Shown one piece after another: positions 1 to 11,600 of a stretch of 64,000 bases of DNA (within the stretch, counting starts at the first letter, position 1; each line of letters starts with the position of its first letter). The position numbers were made by a program, and so were the translations under genes. The notes under the pieces are model-generated. The model was not told the origin of the DNA. It did not search any database and saw only the letters and a program-made list of their open reading frames with translations. Source of the stretch: Diadema setosum (taxonomy: Eukaryota > Echinodermata > Echinoidea > Diadematoida > Diadematidae); the NCBI RefSeq assembly GCF_964275005.1, contig NC_092693.1, forward strand, positions 24,703,122-24,767,121, given 5' to 3'.

Positions 1-51
1 GGATTTTGAAGATTTAGAGATTCTATATTTATCAAAAGATTTTACTGCATA

Positions 52-443
52 TTAAAGGGACTGTACAGTTCTGGTAGAGGTGAGGATGTAGCTTTTAACG
101 CTTCGCGAGATATTCAGAAACCAATCCATGAGATGTCAAAGAGCATGCAATTCTAAGGGGTATCAAAAGTTTATTTGATGAAAATCGGTTTTGAAATGGC
201 CGAGATATCCAAAAACAAGGTGAAACAAAGAGATCCTAATGAAAGGTGTGGCCTGTCGCCTTTTATTATTATCACTTTTTTGGATATATCAGCCATTTGA
301 AAACCAAGCTTCATCAAATAAACGTTTAATCCTGTTTAAAATTACATGCTCTTTCATATTTCATAAGAGGTTTCTCATTATCTCACTTAGGAATGTTATA
401 AACCTGAATCCCCACCTCAACCAGTACTGTACAGTCCCTTTAA
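52..443. mobile_element. TTAA-flanked foldback MITE
   Basis: The left end AGGGACTGTACAGTTCTGGT follows TTAA at 52-55. Its inverted match ends in CTGTACAGTCCCT before TTAA at 440-443. The complementarity continues inward: the GATGAAAATCGGTTTTGAAA region near 178-198 pairs with sequence near 297-325. The whole segment is therefore one imperfect hairpin with no coding capacity. TTAA target duplication is typical of piggyBac-type transposition, so the family assignment is an inference. Confidence 0.75.
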
Positions 444-942
444 ATTGTTGGAAATATTCATGTTTGACCTTTTACCGTACAATACTAAATTTGAGCCTCA
501 TTTGCCATTTTTCTCTATGTTGTCCACTCAACACGAAGGTGTGCAGTGAATTGTGTGTTTGAGTAGTGAATTTGATACTTGAAAGATGTTGATTTTACTA
601 TCCCGTTATGAAAATCATGTTCGGAATTACAATGCGATTTTGCATTGTGCAAAAAGATAACTTTTTGTGGAGGGGTTAGCTTGAAGTATTTTTTTCAAAA
701 TCAGAGAGAATAATTCACATAATGTTGCAAAATTTGTAATTTTCAGGACTTTATGAGTAACTGGCACAATCTAGTGCTACTGGTTGTATTTTTGCTCGAA
801 TTTTCAGCCTCTGAGGACAGAATTCAGAGCAACGAATTTAAATGAGTGTCCGGTAACACGATTGACCCTCCTACTTAAATGATATTGATGAAATATGATG
901 ACAAGTGAGGTATGACACTATCAGTAGAAGAGTTTTTTTTTT
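444..942. other. intergenic spacer, nothing recognised
   Basis: AT-rich single-copy-looking sequence between two transposable elements. No coding signature, RNA gene or clear repeat was seen. Confidence 0.5.
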
Positions 943-1195
943 GTCCCCGCCGAACGAGTTCGAGCAGGGGACTATGAAACGGGCTCCGTATGTGTGTGTG
1001 TCTGTGCGTGCGTGCGTCCGTGCGTCCGTCTGTGCGTGCTAACGAGAGTATGCTTGTGTGGCTAGGAGAACAATAGTGCACAATAGATGGCCTTTATTCC
1101 GTCAGGCTTGTGTGGCTAAAATTTTTGCTTGTGTGTCTATTTTAACAAAAGGGAGAACAAAGGGGTAGACACACAAGCATATCACCGTGAGGTCG

Positions 1196-1257
1196 GACGT
1201 CCGTGCGTCCGTCCGTGCGTCCGTCCGTGCGTCCGTCCGTGTGTGCGTCCGTGTGTG
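1196..1257. repeat. CCGT/CGTG microsatellite
   Basis: Repeated CGTCCGTGCGTCCGTC-type units directly before the 158-bp tandem core. A shorter related run (GTGCGTGCGTCCGTGCGTCC) lies at about 1003-1030. Confidence 0.85.
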
Positions 1258-2357
1258 ATCAAAATGTTAAATTTGCTACTTCTCTGTCATTTATTAGCCA
1301 ATTTTGATTATGTTTGCGTCATATGATAGCACTACATGGGAGCTTTGAAACTTCTACACAGAATTTCAGTTGTGACCTCTGACCTATATTGTACATTTTG
1401 CTACAAAATGCTACTCCTTCGCCATTTCTAACCCGATTTCGATTCCGTTTGCTTTATGTGATGGCACTAGGTGAGGGCTTCAAAACTGCTACACAGAATT
1501 TTGACCTTTGACTTCTTTGACCTTTGACCTTGATTTTTGACCTATATTGTACAATTTGCTACAAAATGCTACTCCTTCGCCATTTCTAACCCGATTTCGA
1601 TTCCGTTTGATTCATGTGATGGCACTAGGTGAGGGCTTCAAAACTTCTACACAGAATTTTGACCTTTGACTTCTTTGACCTTTGACCTTGACTTTTTACC
1701 TATATTGTACATTTTGCTACAAAATGCTACTCCTTCGCCATTTCTAACCCGATTTTGATTCTGTTTGCTTTATGTGATGGCACTAGGTGAGGGCTTCAAA
1801 ACTTCTACACAGAATATTGACCTTTGCCTTCTTTGACCTTTGGCCTTGATTTTTGACCTATATTGTACATTTTGCTACAAAATGCTACTCCTTCGCAATT
1901 TCTAACCCGATTTCGATTCCGTTTGCTTTATGTGATGGTACTAGGTGAGGGCTTCAAAACTTCTACACAGAATTTTGACCTTTGCCTTCTTTGACCTTTG
2001 ACCTTGATTTTTGACTTGTACTGTACATTGGCTACAAAATGCTACTCCTTCGCCATTTCTAACCCGATTTTGATTCCGTTTGCTTTATGTGATGGCACTA
2101 GGTGAGGGCTTCAAAACTTTTACACAGAATTTTGACCTTTGGCTTCTTTGACCTTTGACCTTGATTTTTGACCTGTATTGTACATTGGCTACAAAATGCT
2201 ACTCCTTCGCCATTTCTAACCCGATTTCGATTCCGTTTGCTTTATGTGATGGCACTAGGTGAGGGCTTCAAAACTTTTACACAGAATTTTGACCTTTGAC
2301 TTCTTTGACCTTTGACCTTGATTTTTTACCTATATTGCACATTTTGTTACAAAATGC
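1258..2357. repeat. 157-158 bp tandem repeat, about 7 units
   Basis: Units beginning CTACAAAATGCTACTCC start at 1401, 1559, 1717, 1875, 2032 and 2189. A truncated start lies at 2345 and a diverged 143-bp unit at 1258-1400, so the period is 158,158,158,157,157. Each full unit contains TGACCTTTGACCT or a one-base variant, i.e. the reverse of AGGTCAAAGGTCA, a DR1 nuclear-receptor half-site pair, plus further TGACC half-sites. Confidence 0.9.
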
Positions 2358-2373
2358 TACTTCCGGCGGGGAC

Positions 2374-2634
2374 ATATATTACGCACCGCGTAATTTCTAC
2401 TTTTCCTTGTTTTCCTTGCTTCAGTTTTGTAAATGTTTTCTCAAATGATAGTCCCCTGAGTTTTATTTGTTGAGTGCTTTGAACCAAGAATGCAATACAA
2501 ACTATCACATCATTCTGACACTTTGATGTTTCCCTGCAACCCCTATCCAGCAGAAACAAAAGACAGGCAACAACGACAACATCATCTCCTGGTGTATCAA
2601 CAACTAGCGACCATTTTACAAGTACAGTCCAACC
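2374..2634 (+). promoter_or_regulatory. presumed promoter and 5' UTR of the DUF4062-NACHT gene
   Basis: This is the only sequence between the tandem-repeat element and the start codon. No convincing TATA box was found, and the transcription start cannot be placed. The start context is ACCATGG, a strong Kozak match. Confidence 0.35.
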
Positions 2635-5600
2635 ATGGGTTGTGGATCCTCACAGGGTGTTTCACAAGCTCAGTACCAGACCTATGAGGTCTCGTCAGTT
2701 TGGGAACAAGTCTCACGAACTGTGGAAGCCAAACGCAGTGGGCAGGACAAGCTCATTGTCAGGCGTTCAGGATGGAAGACTATCCGCATTTTTGTATCAT
2801 CAACCTTCAGAGATTTTCATGCAGAAAGAGAACTTTTTATCAAAGAGGTATGATAGAGAATATCATACACTGTGTACTGTAAAAGTGGATATTTTCGCGC
2901 GATGAATTTTTTGCGCTCGGCCAGGTAAGAAGAGTTTTGCGTGTTTCTAATTCCGCAGAATCAAGACATCAAATACTGGAACATATGGCACGCAAAAATA
3001 TTTGTGTGCTTTTATTTTTATGCTAGCTTCTGGTTGCGCAAATGCGCGAAAATTTCAACACCACGAAAATTTCCACGTTTACAGTATCGTATTTATGGAG
3101 ACATACATGTACAGTGTGTACCAGTAGTAGGTTAAATTTTGAAGTACTTTACAGTACATCAGTTAATGTATGATCTATAGATGTCTGTGCAACTAGAATC
3201 TTGAAATCAAAATTCATAAGTAGCTTCTGACAGGTGATGATATGTCCTACAAATGTACGTACCTATGTCCTACAAATGTACGTACCTGTACACCGTATAC
3301 TCTGTAGTCAATAAAGGGTCATTATGCAGTAACAGTGTACATATTGCATTTTTATGCCATATCATAGTGCCATGAAGAAATTGTACAGCTGACATACCAC
3401 ACATACATGTGTAACACACACGCACACACACACACACACACATGTGAGCACTGTATGCACTCACTAAAGGAGGGTTTACCGGTACTCCTGAGAGAAAGTT
3501 CTGTATTAAGGAGAATTTATCCCTAAAGTACATATTTTAGTTTTTAAGTTTTGATTAAAATGCATGTGCTGTCATTGCTTGATAAGAAGGCTACAACAAT
3601 TTATGATATCACAGTATTGGAAAGATTTAAAAAAAAAAAAATGATATTATACAGATGTATGTATACGTGTGTGTGTATCAGAGAATGCTGCAAAACTGGC
3701 AACCTGAGAGTTATTTGAAAGTAAATTTTGTATCTTGTTATGACAGCTGTATCTTGTGATTCTCTTGTAACAGGTCTTTCCTGAACTTCGGATGTGGTGT
3801 GAGAAGCGCCGGCTTCATCTTGTTGACTGTGACCTCAGATGGGTAAGAGACACAAAATGTAACAAGGGCTCTTTGCAATTACTATACTTCTTTCTATTAT
3901 GTATTTTACTGTTTTGAAAATTGTACAGAAACTTTTTTTTTTCTGAGTTAAACTGATTGGGCTTTAATCATTGACATCATGTAGACTGTAAACTTGAAAT
4001 GACAGGCTGAAACAAAAAATAAACATGTTTGTTGGTATCAGAGCACAGGGGCATTAAATCTAAAGTCTACCAATTGTTTACATCATAATTATCTGGTTTT
4101 CAACTAATCATGCATTAGAACATGTTATGTGGTCTCACTGACCTTTTGTCTTCAAAGTGCATCCTAATCTTTATGGCTGTAATATATAGTATTTCTTGAA
4201 ATAATTTCGTTTAAGTTGATTGTGTTACTTTTCTCCTTTTGGATGATTAATCTCTCATTGCCATGATACTTTCCATGCCACTTGCATTATTGAAATAAAA
4301 TTTGTCATACATCATGAATGTAATAAAAATGAAGAGATGATATTGTGGTCTACCTCAGAAATCATGTTTGGTTCAGAGCTAGAGATGATATGTCACATTC
4401 CAAGCAATAAATCTCAAGGCATGGTGAGAAATTCTTGCTGTGAATAATAGGACCCATTGCATATTTGATATTTGGTCAGCTCTGGAGAAAGATTATAGTA
4501 AAAGTACAGTGTACTCCCGTTATAACGAACACGGTTATGATGAAATTCTGTTTACAACGAAGTAGAAATACAGGCTGCAACGTTGTCCACTCTGTGCTTT
4601 TTTATTGTTTATTTGTTTGGCGAAAACGAAATGTAATGAAAGAAAACTGCCCGTCCCGAGGACTTTGTTATAACGGGAGTCCACTGTATGTTTGGTCTTA
4701 AGATAAACTAGACAAACCAGGGGCCCGTTGCATAAAAGTTACAATTATGGTAACTTTGCCATCCAGTGGTAACTACCATGGCAACAATACTCAACAGCCA
4801 ATCAAAATCAAGAATTCCATGGAAGTTACCATTGGATGGCAAAGTTACCATAATAGTAACTTTTATGCAACGGGCCCCTGGATTAAGGGTTGCTAAACTG
4901 ACACCAGACGTGTGGAAAGTACAAACAAAACAATGTACTGATGTGATGTGTGGATACATCTTGCATGAGTCAAAGGTCAAGGACAAGTTCATGAGATATA
5001 CTGATGTAGCCAGGTATTGCACTTGTTACTCTAGAGCTTTTGCACCACCGGTAATTGATACAGATGCCACTGTAGGAGTGTATTGATGACAGTTTTGATA
5101 GACCTGCTTTACCTATGTTGTACAATGTACAGTATTACACATAAAGTATGATTATCAATTATTAATTTGTCTTATCCAGCCTCTTGCTTTCATCATTGTG
5201 ATATTGACTTGGAATCATGTTATCCCTTTCATTGCTACAGGGTGTTCCAAAAGATACAACAACAGAAGAAACCTTGCGTACATGTCTCAGTGAAATCGAT
5301 CGCTGCTACCAAGACAATGTCATGCCTTTCTTTCTAAATTTGACCAGGTAACCCATAATATCAAAGTTTTCCTTCACCTGAATGTATAGAAACTTTTAAA
5401 TGGAATCTGTTTCATATGTGTCATAAACTGTGGTGCACTTGTGCTTTATTCTCTTTCTGTTACAAAGTGTAATTGATTCAATTCCTTCAGTAGTTTATTC
5501 CATCAAAATTGTTGGCATTGAAGTAGACCAGAGATAGACCAAAATTGATAGAAGACAGATATTGATTGTGTTAGTAACTCATGGAAGAGAATTTACAAAA

Positions 5601-8600
5601 TACATGTTCCCTCTAATTGAATTTGTACTTTTCTTGGATGATCTCGTATGGAGGGGAAGTGCTTGAAACTGTCAACACAATTATTTATTGACTTGCTGGA
5701 TTCGTTTCTCTGTGCGACATCAGTGACAATCTGGGAATAGTGAATTTCTTCATTTTTAGGTTGAACGCAAAGCTTTAAAAGACAGTATAATGGAACACAT
5801 GGGACTATTATGAATCTGGCTGCTTGAATCATGCTGCTTGAAGCAAAGATTTGGTTTGAAGTCAGTACTTGATTTTAAGCTAGAAGGCTCAGTTTCCTCA
5901 GTCAGGAGGATGTCTGATTTATATGACTAAACAGGACTTTATGATTAGTGAAATGTATTTTGTCAATATTGTTTTAAAGCTATGAAGACTCAATAGCATT
6001 CAATGTAGCTCACCCTTTTCAAAAACCAAGTTAATGGTGATCTGGAACTTTCCCTATTCAAAGCAAATTCTGGTTTGCAGTTTTGACTTACTGGCAAATT
6101 TGCCTAATGTCAACGCTGTGGCTCACCATATCCCACATACTGATCTACATCCCAGTGCTATGCCAGTAAAGAAATTGGGAGTATTTGTCTGTGCACAGGT
6201 GATCACCTTTAACTGAGTTCGCTTCCTTGTGACTACTATTCTCCTGTATTGTATGTCTTTGATGTTCTGTCGTTTCTTTCTTCTTTTCAGTCCTGATCTC
6301 ATGATGAAGATGTTACCAATATTTTCTCAGTCGCCAGAAGCTTCTGGGTATGAATATGCTCTACCCCGCATTGTTTGGCAGACAACCAAATATTTCACAG
6401 CCCGTTTTCTGTCTTTTTTGTTTTTCTGTTTGTATGGTGCTGGAATCCTTTCATGCCCTTCCTCTGTCTATTCTCTTTCTATCTTGTCCTTTCTCTCCTC
6501 TACACGCAGTTCATTGTAATTGTGACATGTGTCGTGTTAATTTCTTCAAATAACATACTATAAAAAATGCATGCCAAACATTTCACTGCAAAGAAATTGT
6601 AGGTGACCCCTGCATGGACATACACATTGTATGTAGTCACATTACTGCTCAAAATAGTCATAATGCAAGTAATCATAAACTTGTTGGCTTTTCCAATAAG
6701 TAGTAAAATGAATTAGTTGTTGAAAGGCAGTGGAATGCTCTGAGCATGTACAAGCATTAATCAGCATGTTCTGGAACAGTGCAGTACAATGTATGTCATC
6801 ATATTATTTTGTTGTGTTCCTTGTGCAGCTGTGTTGTTGAGCTGGAATGCTTAATCATGTTTGTTTGATCTTTTGTTTGCATGCAGCAAGATCACCAAAT
6901 ATTGCTCTGTCTGTACTTGTTACAGGGGACTGCCCAATTAAGGGAGACTTAAGTTAATCTTTTATTGCTTAAAAAAAGATATACCAATGAAGTACATATA
7001 GCTTTGCTTTTATTTCTTATGGAGAGGAAACCAAGAAATTATCTATGGCATTTATAAGATTTATCAGATATATAAATGCCAATCACAACTTTTGTCTGTT
7101 TGATCATTTTAATGATATGCATGTGTTTAGCGCTTATTGCTTCTAAATTATTGGGCCTACTGCATTAACAATTGTAGAGCACTGACCATGTACACTCATG
7201 CATAGTAGACTGTGCATGCACATGCCTTGGTTGTGACTGGGTGCATGCTGGGGCCAGCAATATATCACTTTACATTGCATTGAGATCTTCTTATGTATTA
7301 CAAGAAAATCCCAGAGGTGGATTTTCATATTTGGCTACACAACTGTACATGATGTGGAGGAGGTCATTTGAATTTGTGCAAATTCTCTTGAGATGAATGG
7401 TCAGTGGTCACTAAACCTGCTCTCCAAACTGCTATTTTCCAGCCATTTGTTAAGCTAGGAACATTTAGTGATTAAAAAAGGAAATTTTAGCTGTAAATTC
7501 CACCAAGAATGTCCAGTGATAATTCATTTGATGTATTGGATAGAAATACATTTTAGCAAATAAGCCTCACTGCAGTGAGAATAAAACAGCAGTCCTCAAG
7601 GTGAGTAGTCAAGATCAGTAAATTTCATAGCTTGATCTTTGCTGCAGTCATCAAGTTGCTTCAGTTGTTTGTTTGTTTGCTTTTTGTTGCATATTCATGA
7701 TCTGCATGAAAAAGACATCAAGCATCATATCGTGTGCACACAAATAATCTATATTCCTTTAAACGGTTAAAAGATAAATGTTGTCTGCCTGGCATGTTTA
7801 TTTTAAAGAAAGTCTAGAAGTTTGCTCATTCTCAGCAAACATTTGCAGGAACACACTGCCCTCAATATGTAAAGAGAGGGAGAGGGAGGGAGAGAGGAGC
7901 GTTTTGTACAGGCAAAGTGAGCCACTTGCATACCAATTTTCCTTCAGTTTACTGCAGTAAGCAGTACAAAGTAAGCATGCCTGATGCTGGACAGGAAAGG
8001 CCTCACAATAAACAGAATGCAGCTTCTATGGGATCCTTTCAGACCAGTATACACACAACAAATAAGTACAGAAAAGGTCTGAGGCAACCCACATATAAGC
8101 CATTCTTTTGTGTGTCTCTCAACAAGTGGCAGACACAGCATTTGCCAAGATGTTCTTGCCTGTAAAGATGACATAGTTACAGTATGACACCTGTGAAGTT
8201 GCAACAGGAAAAAGATTCTTTAAACGGCTTTAATTTGCCTTGCTTATTGTTTCTATTGGTCATATATTTTTCTTCATAAGCAAGTGCTATGATTTAATTT
8301 TTGTATCATAATTTTCATATATATATATTTTTTTTTTTGTTATTGTTGTCTGTCATTGAAACTGCTTTCTGATGACAGTTATGAAATGATTAATGTCAAA
8401 TGAACAGAGATATACAAGTTGTTGTTTTTATGATAAGACATAATGTAAGAGAAATATTCATGAAACATGATAACATAGATCTAAATCACATGCATAAATT
8501 AATCATGGCAATGCCATCGCCTCACAAGTCTTTTTTTTTTATAATTTAATCGAACCTGTATAAAATCTTTACTAGTTTCCCTATTAAGATAGAGATAAAG

Positions 8601-11600
8601 AATGATTGATATCATTTACAACAAATTAGTATAGAATTGTAATGTCTACACAGTTTTGAATTTCAAGGTAGAGGAGGCAGCAGTTATATCTACAAACATG
8701 TATTACAGCGTTTGTGATGGACAAAGCAGTAGAAGGACTGTAAGGGGTTGACTTATTTGATTTTGCACAACTTTACAACCATTGCCACCTTTTCATAAAA
8801 ACATGTAAAATATTAAGAATTCCATTTAAGTTTCTTTTGATTCCCATGAAACTTTTAACATTGTGTTTGTTTGACTTTATCTACATCATTGTTAGTCAAC
8901 TTGAACATTTATTGGCATTTCACTTTGCCACCAAACTTGTACAGATAGTGTGGTTGTCAACTGCATGTTGTGCTTGTCAGCATAAGACTTGATATGCAGA
9001 CTACCAGTAGTGAGAAAAGGAAGTGTCAGTGTTTTAAATGTTGTGCCCTTACTTCTATTCTTATCAAATACAATATGTAATGAACAAATACAATAGCGCT
9101 CATGGCAATCAAGATGCGAGCAGTGCATTGTTCAAGAGTACAGTGAACTTTAAGAATACTGCAGTCTTAATAGCAGTTACATGATGTAATCTTGTTGAAA
9201 ATAAAAGATTCACTATTTGTTTTATTTGCTCTTTGACCAAGATAAGTCCAATGAATATGACAAAGCTTGACACTATCTTTGTTTTCTGGTGACCCTCTAA
9301 AATTTGTAAATCTGAAAATTTGGTGACCTGGAGAAGAAATGTAGTGGCCCAAAATGAAAAGAAACATAACAATCTATTCTGAATATAAAGTGCCAGATTG
9401 GGCCACCAAACGATAGCCTATTTGGAAATGTTGTGGCCCAACATCAATTTTTTTTTCACCCGTCACTAATGTCGAGCCCTGGATAAGATTCAGAGATATG
9501 CTGATTCACAGACATTACTTTCATTGAATATCATTGTCATTCAGCACAATTGTCAGACTCTGGCAATAATAATAGTTCATGGTCACTCTGCTACCATGTG
9601 CAATGTGTAACCATCCATTTCCATCTCCATTTGGGATTATGAGTAACTTTTTTGGTGTATTATCACTTCTATTTTTCATTTTTATAATTTTTGGTACATT
9701 GCAACCACATGTCTCTCTGGTAATAGTGGCTTACATTGATTCATCGTACATTTAATATTTATGACTGTATTACTCAGGTGAAATGTTCTTTGTATGTATG
9801 TTGTAAGGTGGCAAGTCTTGTCTCTATGCTCATTGACACTCTTTCTCAAGTAGGTTGGGCTGTGACGATCACATTTATTTTTACTCTGACTAACAAAGAA
9901 CACTATACTTGTATTTCTATTCTTACACAATTATTAGTTGTAGTATGGCATGAGTTGTTGCAGTAGATAAGGCAGAGGAATATTAATGAAATCTGTGAAA
10001 AGGGGAGCATATGTACACTTAACATTTCACATTAAGGGTGTGTATACAACACAAGCTTTATACCTTGTCGGTATATTTTAACATTTTCTTTTCTTCGAAA
10101 GTGACAGTCTGATTTCAATCAGCTTTAAGCCAAGGCTTGGTGTTGTTTTTCTGAAGTGCCAAAATCCATAGACTCATCCTAAATGCGCCTGAATCCATAG
10201 ACTAATAGCACAACTGTGATCCACGCTCCAGCACCTGACATGACTCAGTCAATGGATCACAGTTGTAAATACTTTAGTGCAGTAGCCTATTTCAAGGCTT
10301 TAGTAGCCCAAGGCCTTGCCAAAGGCTAGATTTCAACCAATCTTGGCCGGAATCTTTGTCAAGAATATTGGTTACACAGTGTTTCAATGAGTTAAGATGG
10401 TCCTGATGGTAGCCCAGGGATGGGGTCCCAAAGGCCAAGAACTATGGAAATTTTGAAGATCTTATCCAGATGATCAAGAATTGGTACAACAAAGTTCTTT
10501 TGAATTTAGATACTCTTACAAGTAAGTTCTTGACAGACAATGGAAGTTGTGGCCTGTTTGGGTGTAAGCATTTTTAATAGGCCTGATGGTCAATATCTAA
10601 ACGTCATTGTCTTCTTTTCATAACACATGGTAAATTTTTTTGTAGCAAAGTTGACAGGAAACATTCGTACAGGCAGATAAATGTGTAGCTTTTCAAATTG
10701 TGTATAAAGTGGCCTCATTGTGTCCCCAGGGGCAGCCCCTAAGGCTAAAATTGATATGAATTTGTAACATTACCCTTTACATTGACAGCCAAGAGTTCTT
10801 TTTGTTTATTTATTTTTGTTTTTGTTTTTGTTTTGTTGTTGTACATGCAGCATGCACATCCACTGTAACCATGCCTGAAATGCAATTGTGCACTGGACCA
10901 ATGACAGATTTCTGTTATAGAAATTGAACTGCAAAGCAAAGCAAAGGGGAAAAAAAGCAACAAAGTGCTAGAAACTAAACTAAGTATGCCACAAAGCATA
11001 CTTCTGCCTGCTCTGTTGACCACATGCTTTCATTAGATGCAGTTGTAGTGACAGTAGTAGAGACCAACTAAAAAAGCAAATGATATGAAGTGATGATGTC
11101 ATGGCCTGATAAGTCTTGCTCTGACCTGCTCACAAATCCTTGCTGAGTTTAAAAACAAGAAGTCAATCCCTTTGCAGCAAATTGTAGCATTGCATTGCAA
11201 TATCTGAGTATACATTGTATATTGATTCTAGGGGTTAAAGGGTTGTTTGTGCTAAATAATTAGGGCCTAACCCAAATTTACATGTTTGTGCTTTGATCAT
11301 TTAGAGAGCTAGAAGTTGATGACATCATCTCATCTTCATGTGATTAGGAGTCGTATCACTACTGTGTGAAATCGTGTTGAAGCTTTGCAGTTTCATAATT
11401 TTCTTTTCAGATGGTGATGAACCTTGTCCAAAATTCTGTTGGTATGAGTTTAGCAAAGTCATCTTGAACATGAAATGGAATAGAGCTTTAACTACAAGAT
11501 TTACATTGTATACTCACAGAAGTGTGAGCATTTCATGATTTACAGGCTTGAAATGTCAAAATGAATGCTTACCATACACATTATTGATGGGATAACCCAT

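Larger units (their letters stand above)
943..2373. mobile_element. pearl/Helentron-like element with tandem core
   Basis: The segment starts with GTCCCCGCCG (943-952) and ends with the exact inverse CGGCGGGGAC (2364-2373). In order it holds a unique left part, a CCGT-type microsatellite (about 1196-1257), a core of about seven 157-158 bp tandem units (1258-2357) and the inverted right end. Terminal inverted sequences, a tetranucleotide microsatellite and a ~160-bp tandem core match what I recall of bivalve 'pearl' elements, now grouped with non-autonomous Helentrons. Family membership is inferred from this layout, not from a search. It ends about 260 bp before the start codon of the DUF4062-NACHT gene, so it may form part of that promoter. 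Confidence 0.6.

Noticed and set aside
1258-2357. CRISPR-like array
   Set aside because: Repeats are directly adjacent ~158-bp satellite units with no spacers, in an animal genome.
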